Numbered from the stretch's first letter, positions 11,126-22,560 are shown. The stretch: DNA of 64,000 nt from Anastrepha obliqua (GCF_027943255.1 NC_072893.1:27922001-27986000); one strand, 5' to 3'. Program-made: numbers and translations. Notes: generated from the sequence alone by a model not told the origin.

Positions 11126-11440
11126 ATAAATAATTGACGCTTACTCCCTTTTTGGGTGTTTGGCGAAGTTCGTCCTCCTATTTGTGGCATGCGTCTTGAT
11201 GTTGTTCTACAAATGGAGGAACCTACAGTTTTAAGCCGACTCCGCACGGCAGATATTTTTTTATGAGGAGCTTTTTCGTGGCAGAAATACACTCGGAGGT
11301 TTGCTATTGCCTGCCGAGGGGCGACCGCCATTGGGCAAAAATGTTTCTTCAATTCGTTGTTTCACGGAGATTTGAACCTATGTTCTCCGAGTTCCGAATG
11401 GTAGTCACGCACCCACCCATTCGGCTACGGCGGACGCATT
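11126..11440 (-). repeat. tRNA-derived SINE, full length
   Basis: On the minus strand the head (11440 downward) reads GTCCGCCGTAGCCGAATGGG, which contains an A-box-like TAGCCGAATGGGTGG. GGTTCAAATCTCC follows at about 11368-11380, a good RNA polymerase III B box. The body has the GAGTGTATTTCTGCCACGAA block, GCGGAGTCGGCTTAAAAC, and the tail ends AAACACCCAAAAAGGGAGTA then AGCGTCAATTATTTATATAA. Further copies lie at 7343, 53395/54755 and 63377. SINEs of this build need reverse transcriptase supplied by a non-LTR element. Confidence 0.8.
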
Positions 11441-12837
11441 TTCTTAAAAAATGTTAGTCGCGGAACTTCGAGTTGACTTCAAAATGCACTTGCAATGAAC
11501 AAACCGCTTGAGAATTGCAGACATTTGTGCTAAGCGAATTCAGTCGTAAGTTCACAGCGTAACACACTTTACAGCCTTAAGCAAAGTGCCTCCTTAATGA
11601 AGCCTTTTGTCTTCGGCCCTGTTTTCGCTTCTCAAATTCTAAGTCTATTTGAAAATTTTACCAACATCTGTGCAGATTTAATTTCAAAATATCAAAATTT
11701 CGCACTCGTAAGTTGTGATCGTGAATTTGAATATTGCGCCCACAACCCTCAGCAATAGCTAGAAGCCATATTGGATTCCGAGCCTGACGTACACACGTGT
11801 GGTTGTGTGTGTGTGAAGAGATAAGCCAGCATAAATTTAGATAAATGCACATTCACTTACACCAATTCGACCAACTATTTCACCAAAACCGACCAACCGA
11901 CCGCCCGCCCACCAACTGGCCAAAAACTAGCGAGCCAGCCAACCAAACAAACAACCGACCGACCGTCCAGCCGACCAACAAACTAAAACAGCCAACGTAC
12001 GAACGCAAATTCACTAAAACGTTTCAATGATTTGGCCAAAATGGGCAAATATTATTTTAACAAGAATTTCATTATATTCGAATGTCGAATGTAGAAAAAC
12101 GAATTGGCAAAATAAAAACCAATGCCCACAAACTCACACACACACACACACACGCGCAAAGATAACGAAAATGCATGCATACATCCTGGTGCATTGACAG
12201 TGACGGAGAAACGCAATCAATTGGTAGCAAATTGTATAATTCAGCTTATATAAATCCAGTGAACAGGAAGCGCCAGCAACATCATTCGTCAGTCAGTCAG
12301 TCAGTTGTGTGTGTGAGTGTGTGTACACACATACAAATTTCGGTCTTATACAACACACATGGATGAGTATTTGCGTTTATGTGTATTGGCCTGTGATTAC
12401 ATTTGCATGTGTGCAAATATACACACATACATACACGCATGCATGCATACATAGAAGTAGATATACAAATGCGGGTGCGGGTTCTCTATGCCTGTGTATT
12501 CGCGCATTAAAATTAATTAGATTCGTGGGATTAATTCCAATGCCGACCACATGAATTAATTGATTCAAATCAATAGTCGTCGAACTTCACTTCTATACGC
12601 ACACGCAGCCGTAAACGTAGTATACGAATTCCAAAAGTTGCAGAGAGATTAGGTAAGAAATATGTGAAATTATGGAGTGTTGGAGAAGTTGTAATGAACA
12701 TTCATGAGGATCGTTCATATATGGCGATATATATGTACACATACCTTTCCTAGTAGTAGTATCAGTAGTAGTAGTAGTATGTGTATGTGTACACTCATTT
12801 TTACAAAATATATTTTTTTAAGTTATGGGACAAATTA
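11441..12837. other. Gene-free interval with microsatellites
   Basis: No supported gene. There is an ACCGACCAACC-type low-complexity stretch (11865-11990), CA/CG microsatellites (12130-12160), CAGT repeats with a GT run (12290-12330), CATA/CATG repeats (12420-12455) and a TAGTAG tract (12745-12780). The open frames over these repeats are low-complexity artefacts. Confidence 0.5.
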
Positions 12838-12839
12838 GT

Positions 12840-14096
12840 GCTGTCTTCGTACCAAGCCACATAAGTATAATACAGTGTACTCTCACTTTACACAGAATGT
12901 TGGGTAAAATATAGGGTCTCCAACCAAAACTATCCAGGACCAATTGCACAGCCATTGTGAGGCCAATACTGACATATGCGGCTCGAGTCTGGTGGCCCGC
13001 AATAGAAAAGAAGTACAACCAAACCAAGCTGATCAAGATACAAAAATCAGCGTGTATCTTAACTACAGAAGTGCTTAGCACCAGACCTACTGAAGCATTT
13101 AATGTACTAGCATGTCTATTACCATAAGACTCACATATAAAAGTAATCGCTACTTGCAGCGCGGGGAGACTCAGCGACATGGGAAGCTGGACAACAAGGT
13201 CGTACGGTCACAGCAAGATCCTCCTACAGGCACCCACACTGCTCAAAAACAAATCAGACTTCACTGTCCCCGACCTTCACTTCAAGAAAGGCTTTACGGT
13301 ACGTTTGCAACTGAGAGCCGAATGGAGCAAAGGGAAGGTGATTGGAAGATACGATATCGAAATCTATACCGACGGTTCTAAGAGGAACTGTGGTGTGGGA
13401 GCTGGCTTCCATTCGGAGTCACTCAACCTATCTCAGTCGTGTTCCAGTCAGAACTTTTAGCGATCAGAGAAGCATGCAAATCACTAAAGCTCTATAAGGA
13501 AGTTGGTGCAAGAGTAGCTATCCTCTCAGACAGTCAAGCAGCTATCAAGGCCTTTGACTCCAACTCCATTTCACAGAACACATTAAAAGCATCCATTGTT
13601 TCACACCATCATGCTTTAGCCGAAAGAAGATGGAAGCAAATACCTACATGTATTACAACAAAAAACACATGGCCGTCATACAAAATCCAAAGGACGAATC
13701 ACCTGTTAGGATGTTCTCGGCCAAACATCTCACGCATCAGTGCAACCCTTACAGGCCACTGGAAAGTAGGGCATCATGCAGCTAGACTCAATCTACCCTT
13801 CAATCCTATCTGCAGGAGCTGCCAAGCAGAAGGTGTGAAGGAAAGTCTTTTCCACTATTTATGTGGGCTAGCTAGGGCACAACTCCACTCCTTTGGTAAG
13901 TCTTTCTTTCATCCAATTAATGAGATCTCAGACATCGAGATAAAAAATTTGCTGCTATACTTAGACCTCACTAAAGGGATATGACTTGGAAATAAAAAAA
14001 AACGAAAAGACATCATCACACGAGACACTGGTAGTAAAACGGTGGTGGTCACTAATTAGGAGTATTTCAGTGGAAATATTCAACAACAACAACAAC
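12840..14096 (+). mobile_element. Non-LTR retrotransposon 3' part with RNase H and (CAA)n tail
   Basis: About 12940-13110 holds the end of the reverse transcriptase: IVRPILTYAARVWWPAIE, then KIQKSACILTTEVLSTRPT. At about 13358 EIYTDGSKRNCGVGAG starts RNase H, FQSELLAIREACKSL and ILSDSQAAIKAF follow, and then the tail ATLTGHWKVGHHAARLNLPF with NPICRSCQAEGVKESLFHYL. The protein ends at 13984. The usual WVPGH motif of RNase H is deleted or damaged near 13630. The 3' end is a CAA repeat (14083-14095). There are frameshifts near 13130 and 13430. Confidence 0.8.
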
Positions 14097-14588
14097 TCTC
14101 CTAACGGACACCTCTCTTAAACGGACACCTCCCATAAACGGACAGTTTTTTCAGTACTAAAAAATTCTTAAGGGTTTTTGAAAATCTTTCTCTCCTGAGC
14201 GGACAACTTTCTCATAACAGGGCGCAGATATTTGTTTTCCACCCCAAAGGTTTAATTTCGGAAAGCCGGACAGCCTACAACATTATTCTTACGTTTACTC
14301 TCTACCATATTCGTACAGCTGTTGCTTATTCAATAACACTTGTATGTATCGAGGGGAATCCCCTAAATACGAAGAACTTATTTTTAATGTGTCTGCTAAA
14401 GCCCAATGGTTTTAATATCGATATATTATGCTAAGAATAGTTTGTGAAGACACGAAATAAAGGCATTCCTTTGTCAGGCACACTTATAAGGAGCAAGGCT
14501 AAATAAATTGCAGTGAGTCTCATTTATGACGATTTTAGTGCATCGTCCATCAAGATGATGTCAACAGTTTATTCCAAAAACACCCTAT

Positions 14589-14912
14589 TTGATTGAAGAA
14601 TATGATTCTCGAAACATTTATAATGCAGATGAGACTGACTTGTTTTTCCGAGAATTACCCGATAAAATATTTGTATTAAAAGGTGAAAAATGCACAGGTG
14701 GAAAAATGGCTAAGGATAGGCTCACGATTTTACACTGCGTCAATACGGCTGGAGAAGAGAACGCCTTTTTGTTAATGGGAAACCGAGCATTTTTCACCAT
14801 AAATTTGAACCTTTTACCCGTTACGGGGCGACCAAAGAAAAAGGCGTTGATGACGTCTGATTTGTTGACAGATTTTTTCGTGCAGTTTGATAAAAAAAAA
14901 TGTTACTTCTAG
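14589..14912 (+). pseudogene. Tigger/pogo transposase, catalytic-core fragment
   Basis: The 107-residue frame reads IYNADETDLFFRELPDKIF, then GEKCTGGKMAKDRLTILHC and GRPKKKALMTSDLL. These are the pogo-family motifs around the first catalytic Asp (ADETG/D), the K.RLT block and the W/L..FF region. The downstream frame (14930-15050) continues as NVKVIFLPANAA and DQGVIKTFKF, which corresponds to the segment after the second Asp. The CENP-B-type DNA-binding region that should precede it is absent or unreadable between 14150 and 14580. Confidence 0.75.
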
Positions 14913-15438
14913 AGTGGAGCGTCGTTATAGGTATTTCTAGAAATTCGATTTCCCATCCTTGCGATCTAAAATTCAAAAATGTTAAAGTTATTTTTCTCCC
15001 AGCAAACGCAGCCAATTGACCAAGGCGTTATAAAAACCTTTAAGTTCATGTATAAATCGTTATTTTTAAAACACATTTTGTAGCAGATGGAAGAGACTAA
15101 TTTTGCTATTGCGTTACCAAAATCCATCAATCAGTTGTTTATTTCATACACAAAGCTTGGCAGCAAGTGAGTCCACAGATAATACAAAATTGTTTCATTA
15201 AAGCTACGCTTGGCAAAACAGATATGCCGAATAACGATAGCGGTTGGATCGCAGAAAAGGAGCAGTAGCACTTGATCAGTGCTCCAACGTTATTAATGGA
15301 GTTCAAATCGCAATCCAAGTTGACATTGAAGACTATAGGCCTCTTCTATTCGCCATTTCCCCGCTCGCTATCTCTATGCTCGAATAACTTGACGGAAAAT
15401 TTGCATGCGAAACCAACAACAAAGCTGTCGAGTAAGAC

Positions 15439-15936
15439 TTGCCGCTAGCGAGCATGACGCACTACCTTACCGACACATGTTCATTTCTACTAGTTGCCTA
15501 TCTTAATTTAGATAATGAAATATTCATTAAAGATAAAGATGTGGAAAATATCAATACTGAAGTGTTAACTGTTTCCCTAAAATCGTTGGCCATCTCGTCT
15601 GAAGATAAAATAGAAAATGAGATTGACGACAAGTTAACTTCCTATAAAGAAGCTTATTTAGCTTTAAGAAAACTAAAAGCTTTTTCTCTAAACCACCACG
15701 ATCTTAAGGGTTTTGAACTACTTACTGATCCTCAAAAACATCTTCAGGGTTTTAAAATTAAAGGAAAAACTCGCCAAGCTAAAATTTTTGACTTTTTTAA
15801 ATCAATTTTAATATCTTGTATAATAAATTTTTTGTTTTTTAATTCTTCAAATAATTTTGATGAAAATCCTTTCTTTGTCTTATATGCACATACATATGTG
15901 CGTTACTATTCCTTTTTTGGAAATAAAACTATTTAA
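15439..15936 (+). pseudogene. Tigger/pogo transposase, C-terminal tail
   Basis: An open frame of 165 residues that is acidic and Lys-rich in the middle (DKDVENINTEVLTVSLK, then DDKLTSYKEAYLALRKLKAF). Such tails, with an alternating acidic and helical make-up, follow the catalytic domain of Tigger-like transposases, and it lies between the catalytic fragment and the right inverted repeat. Similarity is by position and composition, not by a strict motif. Confidence 0.5.
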
Positions 15937-16059
15937 ACATACATATACTTATATTACACATTTTTCTGAACTCTTTTTATATTTTTCTCGTGAGTGCACA
16001 AATTTGTCACTCCCTTAAGCGTCCGCTTAAGAGAGAGTTGACTATGTATTCCAGGTTGT

Positions 16060-17342
16060 ACAATAGGTTTTCCGATCGCTAAGAGGGGCGTTGCTAGTAG
16101 CCTAAACTTTTTGTTGTTGTGCTGGTAGACTTTTCATCTTCCAGTATGTAAATTTCATTTCAATTTGTCAATTCATTCTTTGCTTGCAGCCATTTAATAC
16201 CGTCGTATCAGAGTATTTTCTCTATGGAAAAAGTCAAGTTTCGTGTACTGATTGAATTTTTATTTTTAGATGGTTTAAAACCAGTAAAATTTATGAACGA
16301 ATGTTGAAAGTGTGCAAGGAGTTTTCGCGGTCAATTAGTGCAGTAGAAATATGGGTTGCTGAATTAAAACGAGGCCGTACAAGCTTTCAAGATGATCCGC
16401 GACAAGCACGTCCAAGCCCAGCCACAACACCAGAAATTGTAGAAAGAATACAGGAAATCGTATTGGAGAATCCTCCAATGACGGAAAGAGATTTAGCAGA
16501 AGCCCTAGACATCTCATTGGGCAGTGTAAGCAATATTTTGACTGAAGTATTGGGTTTCAGACAGCTGTGTACAAATAAGTGCCATATTCGCTAACAATGG
16601 AACAAAAACACCATCGAATGTGACTTTCGCAGCAACATTTAAAGCATTTCCGAAAAGGTAAAGTGGAGTTTGTGGATCGATTCGTTACTATAGATGAGAC
16701 TTGGGTCTATCACTATGATCCTAAATCAAAGTAAGAGGCTAAAGAGTGGTGTGAACCTGGTTCTTCGGCTCCGAAACGAGTTCGTGTCTGGACATCGGCT
16801 ATAAAGTTAATGGCATAAATTTTTTGGTATGCGAAAGAAATTGAGTTGGTGAATTACTTGTAAACTGGTAAAACAATAAATTTTGAATATTATTGTAGCC
16901 TTTTAAACCAGCTAAAGGAAAAAATTCGTGAAAAAGTCACAGTTTTCAAAAGAAACAAATTCTTTTTCATCAGGGCAATGCACCGCGCCACAAGACACAT
17001 TTTAACAATGGCTGAAGTCCATGAATTAAAATTTGAATTGTTGGAGCATCCACCGTATTCACCAGATTTCGCGGGTAGCAACTCCCATCTGCTCCAAAGA
17101 CCTAAAAAAATGCGTGCGTGGAAAGCGTTTTTCATCAAATGATGAGGTCACAACAGCTGTGGGAGTGTATTTTGCAGCCCAGCCAGATTTTCACTTCAGG
17201 GATGGTATTCATAAATTGGAATCTCATTGGAACAAGTTTATTGATGTTCCGGGCGACTATACTGCATAATAAAGTGCATTTAGGGCCAAAAAACTGTGTT
17301 TCTATTATCGAACTGCGAAACTTTCTTAATAACCTAGTATAT
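16060..17342 (+). mobile_element. Mariner element (lineage A), second copy
   Basis: The transposase starts at ATG 16224 with MEKVKFRVLIEFLFLDG and KFMNEC. It shifts frame at about 16300, continues with RGRTSFQDDPRQARPS, TTPEIVERIQEIVLEN and the second helix-turn-helix ERDLAEALDISLGSVSNIL (16301-16594), and then breaks. FVTIDETWVYHYDPKSK (first Asp region; GDE reads IDE) is near 16680. The end block HPPYSPDFAGSNSHLL to GIHKLESHWNKFIDVPGDYTA closes at 17269. The third catalytic Asp reads GSN, as in the 9.5 kb copy, where it reads HSN. The 3' terminal repeat probably ends near 17342. The exact 5' end is not resolved. Confidence 0.75.
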
Positions 17343-17934
17343 TGATCTTATGAGTGTTAGAAAGGCGTTTATCAAAGGCCTTATAGCACTTAGAGAGCCT
17401 GCCTGGAGAGTCTGAAGGTGGCTCGGGTGTTGAGGTTAGGGGGGAGTTTTATACGACGATGACGAATTTTATATCAGGTGTTTGTTTTTGGTGCTCGAGA
17501 TCAATCGATATCGATAATTATGGTTTGCTAGCTCAAAGTTGCAAGCTCCGGCCAGATTTATTGGAAAAAGTAGTCGAAAATTGGATTGACCATTTAATAT
17601 TAATATTAACCTATTCGAGGCTCATCTCTGAGAAAAAAATTACTCCATGTTTCAAGGATTGCTTTTTGGTATCTTGGTATCAAATTCTTAATCGCACTTA
17701 AACGGCGATTGTGCTGGCCAGTTCACCTTTTCGATGACGTTTTCTTTAAAAAAGCTAGTAGCAAAGACGTGTTTCGGGTCGTTTTTTTCAACAATACACT
17801 ATTTCTTATTTTCCTATTCGCAATGGAAACCCGTGGCCATTTTTTTGCGACATAGTTTTTTAAACCAAATTTTCTTAGTTCTATGAGTGTATCAAAAAAA
17901 TAATCTACTAGGAAAGAACAAGAAGGATGCATAA
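17343..17934. other. No gene recognised
   Basis: Open frames at 17459-17701 (+) and 17723-17959 (-) show no motif I recognise and have no supporting context. The segment lies between a mariner and a non-LTR remnant, so decayed repeat sequence is likely. Confidence 0.35.
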
Positions 17935-18460
17935 ACTGGGAACGAAAAAGCGGACGCATTGGCGAGAGAGGCTGCGCCCTCGGCTTTAATAGGACCCAAG
18001 CCCTTTCTTGCTATGTGACAACACACCATCAAGGAGAAGCTCAGGAGTAAAGAGCTAGGGCTAAGGGAGGTTTGCTAGCACCAAACTATGGATCTGCGAC
18101 AGGTGAAATCCTTACTGGGTGGGTACAACCAAAAGAGGTTCGAAAAACACATAACCCTCCCGAAGGATAAACAGAGGATGTTCCAGTGCATTCTCACAGG
18201 CCACTACATACTGCGAAGCTATCTGCACGTGATCGGGTTTTGGTCGACGGACTCTTGTCGTTTTTGCGACCAATCTCAGGAGACTCCGATGCATCTTTTT
18301 CTTTAATGTAGGGCTAAAGCGCGGAGAAGGTTGAGACATCTTCGCCAATTGCAGCCATTGGAGAGGCATATACGCTCAATCAGGCCCAGTTCTAGCCTGA
18401 GTTTTATAAGGGAACTGGCTCTGGGTGAGGTACGGTGATGAGTAGAAGGCATAAAAGACC
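17935..18460 (+). pseudogene. Non-LTR retrotransposon C-terminal remnant (RNase H end and tail)
   Basis: The start reads TGNEKADALAREAAPSAL, the last RNase H motif (GNE.AD.LA), then GPKPFLAM. After a stop, 18088-18306 gives MDLRQVKSLLGGYNQ, LTGHYILRSYLHVIGF and CRFCDQSQETPMHLFL, the Cys/His tail with C..C...E...H common to these elements. The frame resumes after a stop as RHLRQLQPLERHIRSI. It is a 5'-truncated dead copy. Confidence 0.7.
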
Positions 18461-19044
18461 ATGAAGTTGAAGTGCGAACCTCTAAGGTCGAATGGCAAAC
18501 CTCTATCTATCCACACTGTACTGGCGGAAATATCCAAATTAAAACTTTCGGTCCACTCCCTTGATGAAAGTTTAGAGTTTTTTGCAACTTTTCTCACGAG
18601 ACACGCAACGTGTATCGAAATTTTTGTTTTTGGACTTACTCCTTATTGACTCTTGCAGTTTTCCTTTTTCGGAAGTTTTAAAAAATCTTCCGTCCGCCTC
18701 AAATTGAAATGAAGTATTTCTCAGAAATTTTTGCGTATGTGTCACCCTTTTTCTTGCCTTCTATAATCAATATCCGAATTTCTTCAGTCTTCCACATTCT
18801 TCACTTAGAACAGAACAGAGGTGGACTTGAGCAATGAAAATTTTGTTAAACCTGTAAAATTACACATTCATACGACGCGTGCGATCAGCTAACATGCACA
18901 AACTAATCACCTTCCATCCACTCAATATTTTTTACGCGTAGCTTCACTCTTACACAATAACTCACGAGTTAATGAATAGAATATCATGCAATTTTAACAG
19001 CTGCCTTTTTAAGGTTAGTACTAACCGAAAGCGAGGTGAATGCA
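18461..19044. other. No gene recognised
   Basis: Short open frames only. The first part may be 3' untranslated sequence of the preceding non-LTR remnant. Nothing else can be supported. Confidence 0.35.
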
Positions 19045-19581
19045 ATAAAATGGGTGCCATCTACAGTCTGTCAAAAAAGTACCGGGATTTTGTCGCCTTT
19101 GAAATAGGCTCCACTCGAAGCAATAAACATATGCCAACGATTAGTCCAGTCATCAAAGTACCTTTTAACCTTTAACTACTGAGGTGAAATATTTGGACGT
19201 AGTTACTGAGGTGGGGGTAAATGTTACCCCTTTATAATCTATAAATAATTTTTGTGAACGAAAATTTTTTTTTAAACTATTTGTTTTTAATTGGAATACT
19301 AAAACATATTTTTAAATGAATAGAGTAATAAATTTAAAGAAAACGTACTTTTAGTTTAACAAAACAAGGACTTTATTTCATAGTCACTTTTCTTAAAACT
19401 AAAAAAACAGCACTAACATAACTTAAAAAAAATTGTAAGACAAAATTTAAAACTAGATAAAGGCACTTTTCACAGCCAAATTTATGTCATTAGAATCACA
19501 AAAAAGAAAACAAACAAAAATTATGTTAAAAAAAAAAACTGCAGATCAATCTTTTTGGAGGATTTTTACTCATCAAATTCC

Positions 19582-20997
19582 TTATTTGAACACTTCACAC
19601 ATACGCGTAGACTTAGTACAAAACAAACAAACATGTGGAGTCTTCCGCTTCAACCTACTAGGGCAAATGTAGCATAACTTTTTCGCAGTTGTGGCCGGCT
19701 CTACTAGAAGGGAAGCTACGGAGTCTGGTCCTAAGATGCTACTTATATTGTCTCGAATTAACCTGGGTAGTCGAGGATTATGCTGTCGCCTTTGCAAATG
19801 TGGTAAAATCAATTGCCGACCTAGACTTTTCAAAAAGTCTGCCCTCGATTTATCATCAAACTCAGCACAAGATTGATATATAACGTAAGCATTTGCAGCA
19901 CTTATATCCAGTAGTCTATAAAAAATTGCGAGTGGCCAGCGTCGCGTACGTCGAGTGGTTGAATATATGGAGCACTTCTTATCAAGTTCATCAACTCCCC
20001 CTTTTGTGTTATTATAGTCTGCTATTATTGCCGGCTTTCCACTTTGGATATCGCTTTCTTCCCTGTGATGCATAGAAGATAACAAAAGAACAGCTTTGTT
20101 TTTGTGAGGCACATATGATAAAATGGTAACTTCTTTGGTAAAACCGTACAAACAAGATCCAATTGGTCTGTTTTTATTGGGCTGAAATTCGGGAGGTATT
20201 TCCCTTTTATTTTTCTTTAATGTACCCAAGTACGTAAGCTGTCTTTTTTTTAATTCTTCTATAACCTGCATTGAGGAAAACCAATTATCAGCAGTAACAT
20301 TTCTGTTACTTCCTTCTATAATTTTAGTTAGCCTTAATACGGCTTGTGTTGGTACTGATAGCCTTTTTTCTTCAGTTGTGAGACCATTTCCGTCAGAATT
20401 TTTGCCATGGTATATATAAGCATTTGCAAGGTACTGTGTGCGAGCATCTGTTAACGCCATTATTTTGATGCCATATTTTGCAGGCTTTTTTGGCATACAA
20501 TTAAATCTGCACCTACCGCGAAACGGCACTAACATTTCATCGATGCATCCATGGGTACCAATTGTATAATTTTTTCGGCAGTTTTCTATAAACTTATTGA
20601 ACAGTTCTGAAATGACAGCCAATGGATCCGTTAATAATCGTTCCTTTCTGTCTGTGGAGTCATCAAATCGTAAGTAGCTAAGGATGTATAGGAATCGTTC
20701 CTCCGACATTGTGGACCTGAAAATTTGTCTGCCTGTTCCATCTGTTGCAAATATAAGTCTGGTGTCCTCGTGATTCGATTTGAAAACGGACGAATATATC
20801 AAAACACTGAAAAATGCTCGCAACTCAATAATATCCAAACATTTCGCTTCACTTCTTTGAGACTTATTGAACTTAGCCTTTAGTTTGGTATTTGTGTATT
20901 GAAGAATTAGGTTCTCTATATTTCTATCGAAAAATCTTGACCAAAACCCAATTATTCCATCTTCAAGGTTTTGCTGCAATGCTTTTGGCAAGCCCAC
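19582..20997 (-). CDS. piggyBac transposase, catalytic core and C-terminal zinc-binding domain
   Basis: This is the DDE/D transposase that excises and inserts the element at TTAA. The 471-residue open frame has no internal stop. The three piggyBac catalytic Asp motifs are present: IDEMLVPFRGRC, TADNWFSSMQ and NNTKGGVDELDK. The carboxyl end is Cys-rich (CYICPSRLKRKTPHVCLFC, then CEVFK), the zinc-binding domain that recognises the element ends. The marked start (50 bases before the acidic ORF stops) is only the edge of the open frame; the true amino end is in the overlapping ORF 20952-21272, reached by a frameshift. Apart from that break, it looks recently active. Confidence 0.9.
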   Translation of the reverse strand: MGLPKALQQNLEDGIIGFWSRFFDRNIENLILQYTNTKLKAKFNKSQRSEAKCLDIIELRAFFSVLIYSSVFKSNHEDTRLIFATDGTGRQIFRSTMSEERFLYILSYLRFDDSTDRKERLLTDPLAVISELFNKFIENCRKNYTIGTHGCIDEMLVPFRGRCRFNCMPKKPAKYGIKIMALTDARTQYLANAYIYHGKNSDGNGLTTEEKRLSVPTQAVLRLTKIIEGSNRNVTADNWFSSMQVIEELKKRQLTYLGTLKKNKREIPPEFQPNKNRPIGSCLYGFTKEVTILSYVPHKNKAVLLLSSMHHREESDIQSGKPAIIADYNNTKGGVDELDKKCSIYSTTRRTRRWPLAIFYRLLDISAANAYVIYQSCAEFDDKSRADFLKSLGRQLILPHLQRRQHNPRLPRLIRDNISSILGPDSVASLLVEPATTAKKLCYICPSRLKRKTPHVCLFCTKSTRMCEVFK

Positions 20998-21272
20998 GAT
21001 GTTATGTATGTATATTTGGTTACTCCTATTGACTCAATTGCGTCTTCTCCATCTCCATGTTCATTAGCATTGTCAATTTCTTTAGCAACATCTTCCTCGG
21101 AAACACCACATTCACTTCCTTCTTCATCTTCAATGCTCATTATATCATCTGTATCACTATCTTGAAGGCAAAAATCAGGATCAGCAATTTCATCATCAAT
21201 GTCACTGATTTCGTTATCGTCTTCCAACAATCTGGCTATCGCTAAGTCATTTAATTTGCTTGAATTTGACAT
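20952..21272 (-). CDS. piggyBac transposase, acidic N-terminal part (frameshifted)
   Basis: Starting at ATG 21272, the 106 residues read MSNSSKLNDLAIARLLEDD, then EISDIDDEIADPDF and a long Asp/Glu-rich stretch. This is the usual acidic amino end of piggyBac transposases, before the core. The frame overlaps the core frame by 46 bases, and the core frame is open without stops back to about 21030, so a single indel near 20990-21030 would explain the break. If real, it inactivates the copy; an assembly error is possible. Confidence 0.8.
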   Translation of the reverse strand: MSNSSKLNDLAIARLLEDDNEISDIDDEIADPDFCLQDSDTDDIMSIEDEEGSECGVSEEDVAKEIDNANEHGDGEDAIESIGVTKYTYITSWACQKHCSKTLKME

Positions 21273-22560
21273 AACCTAATAAAATAAGTTGCAATAAATC
21301 GTGGGAGTAGTCAAAATGATTCCACGAAAAACTAGCGCTAAGCCTGAGAAGTGGTATTTTATTTTCTATTAAATACTTACGCTTAGTCAGATGTGGTGGT
21401 AAAATAATTTCTATTAAAAAAATACGTAACCCCGGACGAGTGGTAATTTTGACACCAGCACTGGTATATCTCCGCTTATACAATACCCCCGACTGTGGAA
21501 ACACAACTGAATAATAATCATAGGATGACGAGAAGATACCAAGAGAATGAAATTGATAGGGCCCAACTGCAGAGAGTGAGAGAGAAAACATACTACGAGG
21601 TGTAAAATTTACCACCACCTCAGTAGTTAAAGGTTAAACGCATTTGACGAGATCTTCTTCTGCTCCTTCAGCGAATTCTTCTTAATGACTTCAATCGACT
21701 CAAAGCGGCGTGGGCGGAGTGGCAAATTAAGTGGGAAAAGGAAAAAGCCACAGGGCGCTAAATCCGGTGAATACGGTGGTTGTTCGATGATATTTGTTGA
21801 GTTTTGGTCAAAAAGGTGTTCACAATATGAGCCCCATGAGATGGTGCGTTATCATGAGTTTTCTTTCTACAAATTGGGCCGTTTTCCACTAATTGGGACG
21901 TTTCCTACACAAATTCTCTCTCAAACGTCGCCTAACTTCCAAATAATATTATTTATTTACCGTAGAACCATTTGGAACGAATTCCGAGTGCACAACACCA
22001 TGACTTAGACCAGAATAAAAAAAAACGAGTAGCACGACCTTCACTTTTGACCGACTTTGACGTGATTTTTTGGGTTTCGGCTCATGTGGATAGCGCCATT
22101 CAGCCGCCTAGCTGCATGTTGACTGGCTTGCATGTCAAACTCATATATCCACGTCTCATCACCTGTTATGATGCACTGGATAAACGTTGGGTCCGAATTC
22201 ACTTGCTCACGCATGTCTTCAGCCACCTTCTTCCGATGAATTTTTTGAAAGAAATTCAACGTTCTTGGATCGAGTTGAGCAGCCACGCGTCTCACGCCCA
22301 ATTAATGGTGTAAAATGTTGCGAATTGATTCGTGAGACACCCTAAGGTCACAAGCTACCTCTCTCAAACTTAAATGATGGTTTTCTAGCACCATTTCCTT
22401 GACTTTGTCGCCGTTTTCATCCGTTGAAGACGTTGATGGGCTATCAGATCGGGGCAAATCTTCCACTACTTCTCGGCCCTCTGCAAAAGCCTCATACCAC
22501 GTGTAGGTTGACAGGTACTTTTCAGCCCAAGTGTTATGCGATTAAAGACCCTCTAATAAA

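Larger units (their letters stand above)
14091..16042 (+). mobile_element. Tigger/pogo-type DNA transposon
   Basis: The ends are inverted: CAACTCTCCTAACGGAC (14093-14109) against GTCCGCTTAAGAGAGAGTTG (16021-16040), followed by TA at 16043. Repeated CGGACA words occur just inside the left end. The coding region is pogo-like (next entries). The element sits exactly at the (CAA)n tail of the preceding non-LTR copy. Roughly 1.95 kb, within the usual size for full-length Tigger-type elements, but the reading frame is broken. Confidence 0.75.
19169..21633 (-). mobile_element. piggyBac-family transposon, TTAA-flanked, nearly intact
   Basis: The element begins CCTTTAACTACTGAGGTG at 19169 and ends with the exact reverse complement at 21616-21633. 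TTAA lies immediately outside on both sides (19165-19168 and 21634-21637), as piggyBac requires. It is 2465 bp long, a normal full length. It encodes a minus-strand transposase with one break (next entries). It inserted into a mariner element, whose sequence continues on either side. Confidence 0.93.
19045..22560 (-). mobile_element. Mariner element (lineage B), split by a piggyBac insertion
   Basis: Minus-strand pieces: about 22540-22330 reads STYTWYEAFAEGREVVEDLP and VKEMVLENHHLSLREVACD. 22301-22041 contains LGVRRVAAQLDPR-like sequence and QCIITGDETWIYEFDMQ, with the first catalytic Asp intact. 22000-21640 is decayed. The end (RWHMFIASSGAYF-like) lies beyond the piggyBac at about 19170-19070, followed by TCAAAAAAGTACCGGGA at the outer edge (19070-19086), probably the 3' terminal repeat. 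The mariner is older than the piggyBac at 19169-21633. Confidence 0.75.

Noticed and set aside
12818..13180. A 120-codon minus-strand open frame with hydrophobic stretches
   Set aside because: It is the antisense shadow of the non-LTR reverse transcriptase on the plus strand.
17459..17959. Open frames between a mariner and a non-LTR remnant as host exons
   Set aside because: No recognisable domain, no splice context, and the frames on the two strands are equally plausible.
21247..21618. A 123-codon minus-strand open frame just upstream of the piggyBac transposase
   Set aside because: It lies between the left coding start and the terminal repeat of the piggyBac, with no similarity to any protein I know; most likely the untranslated leader.
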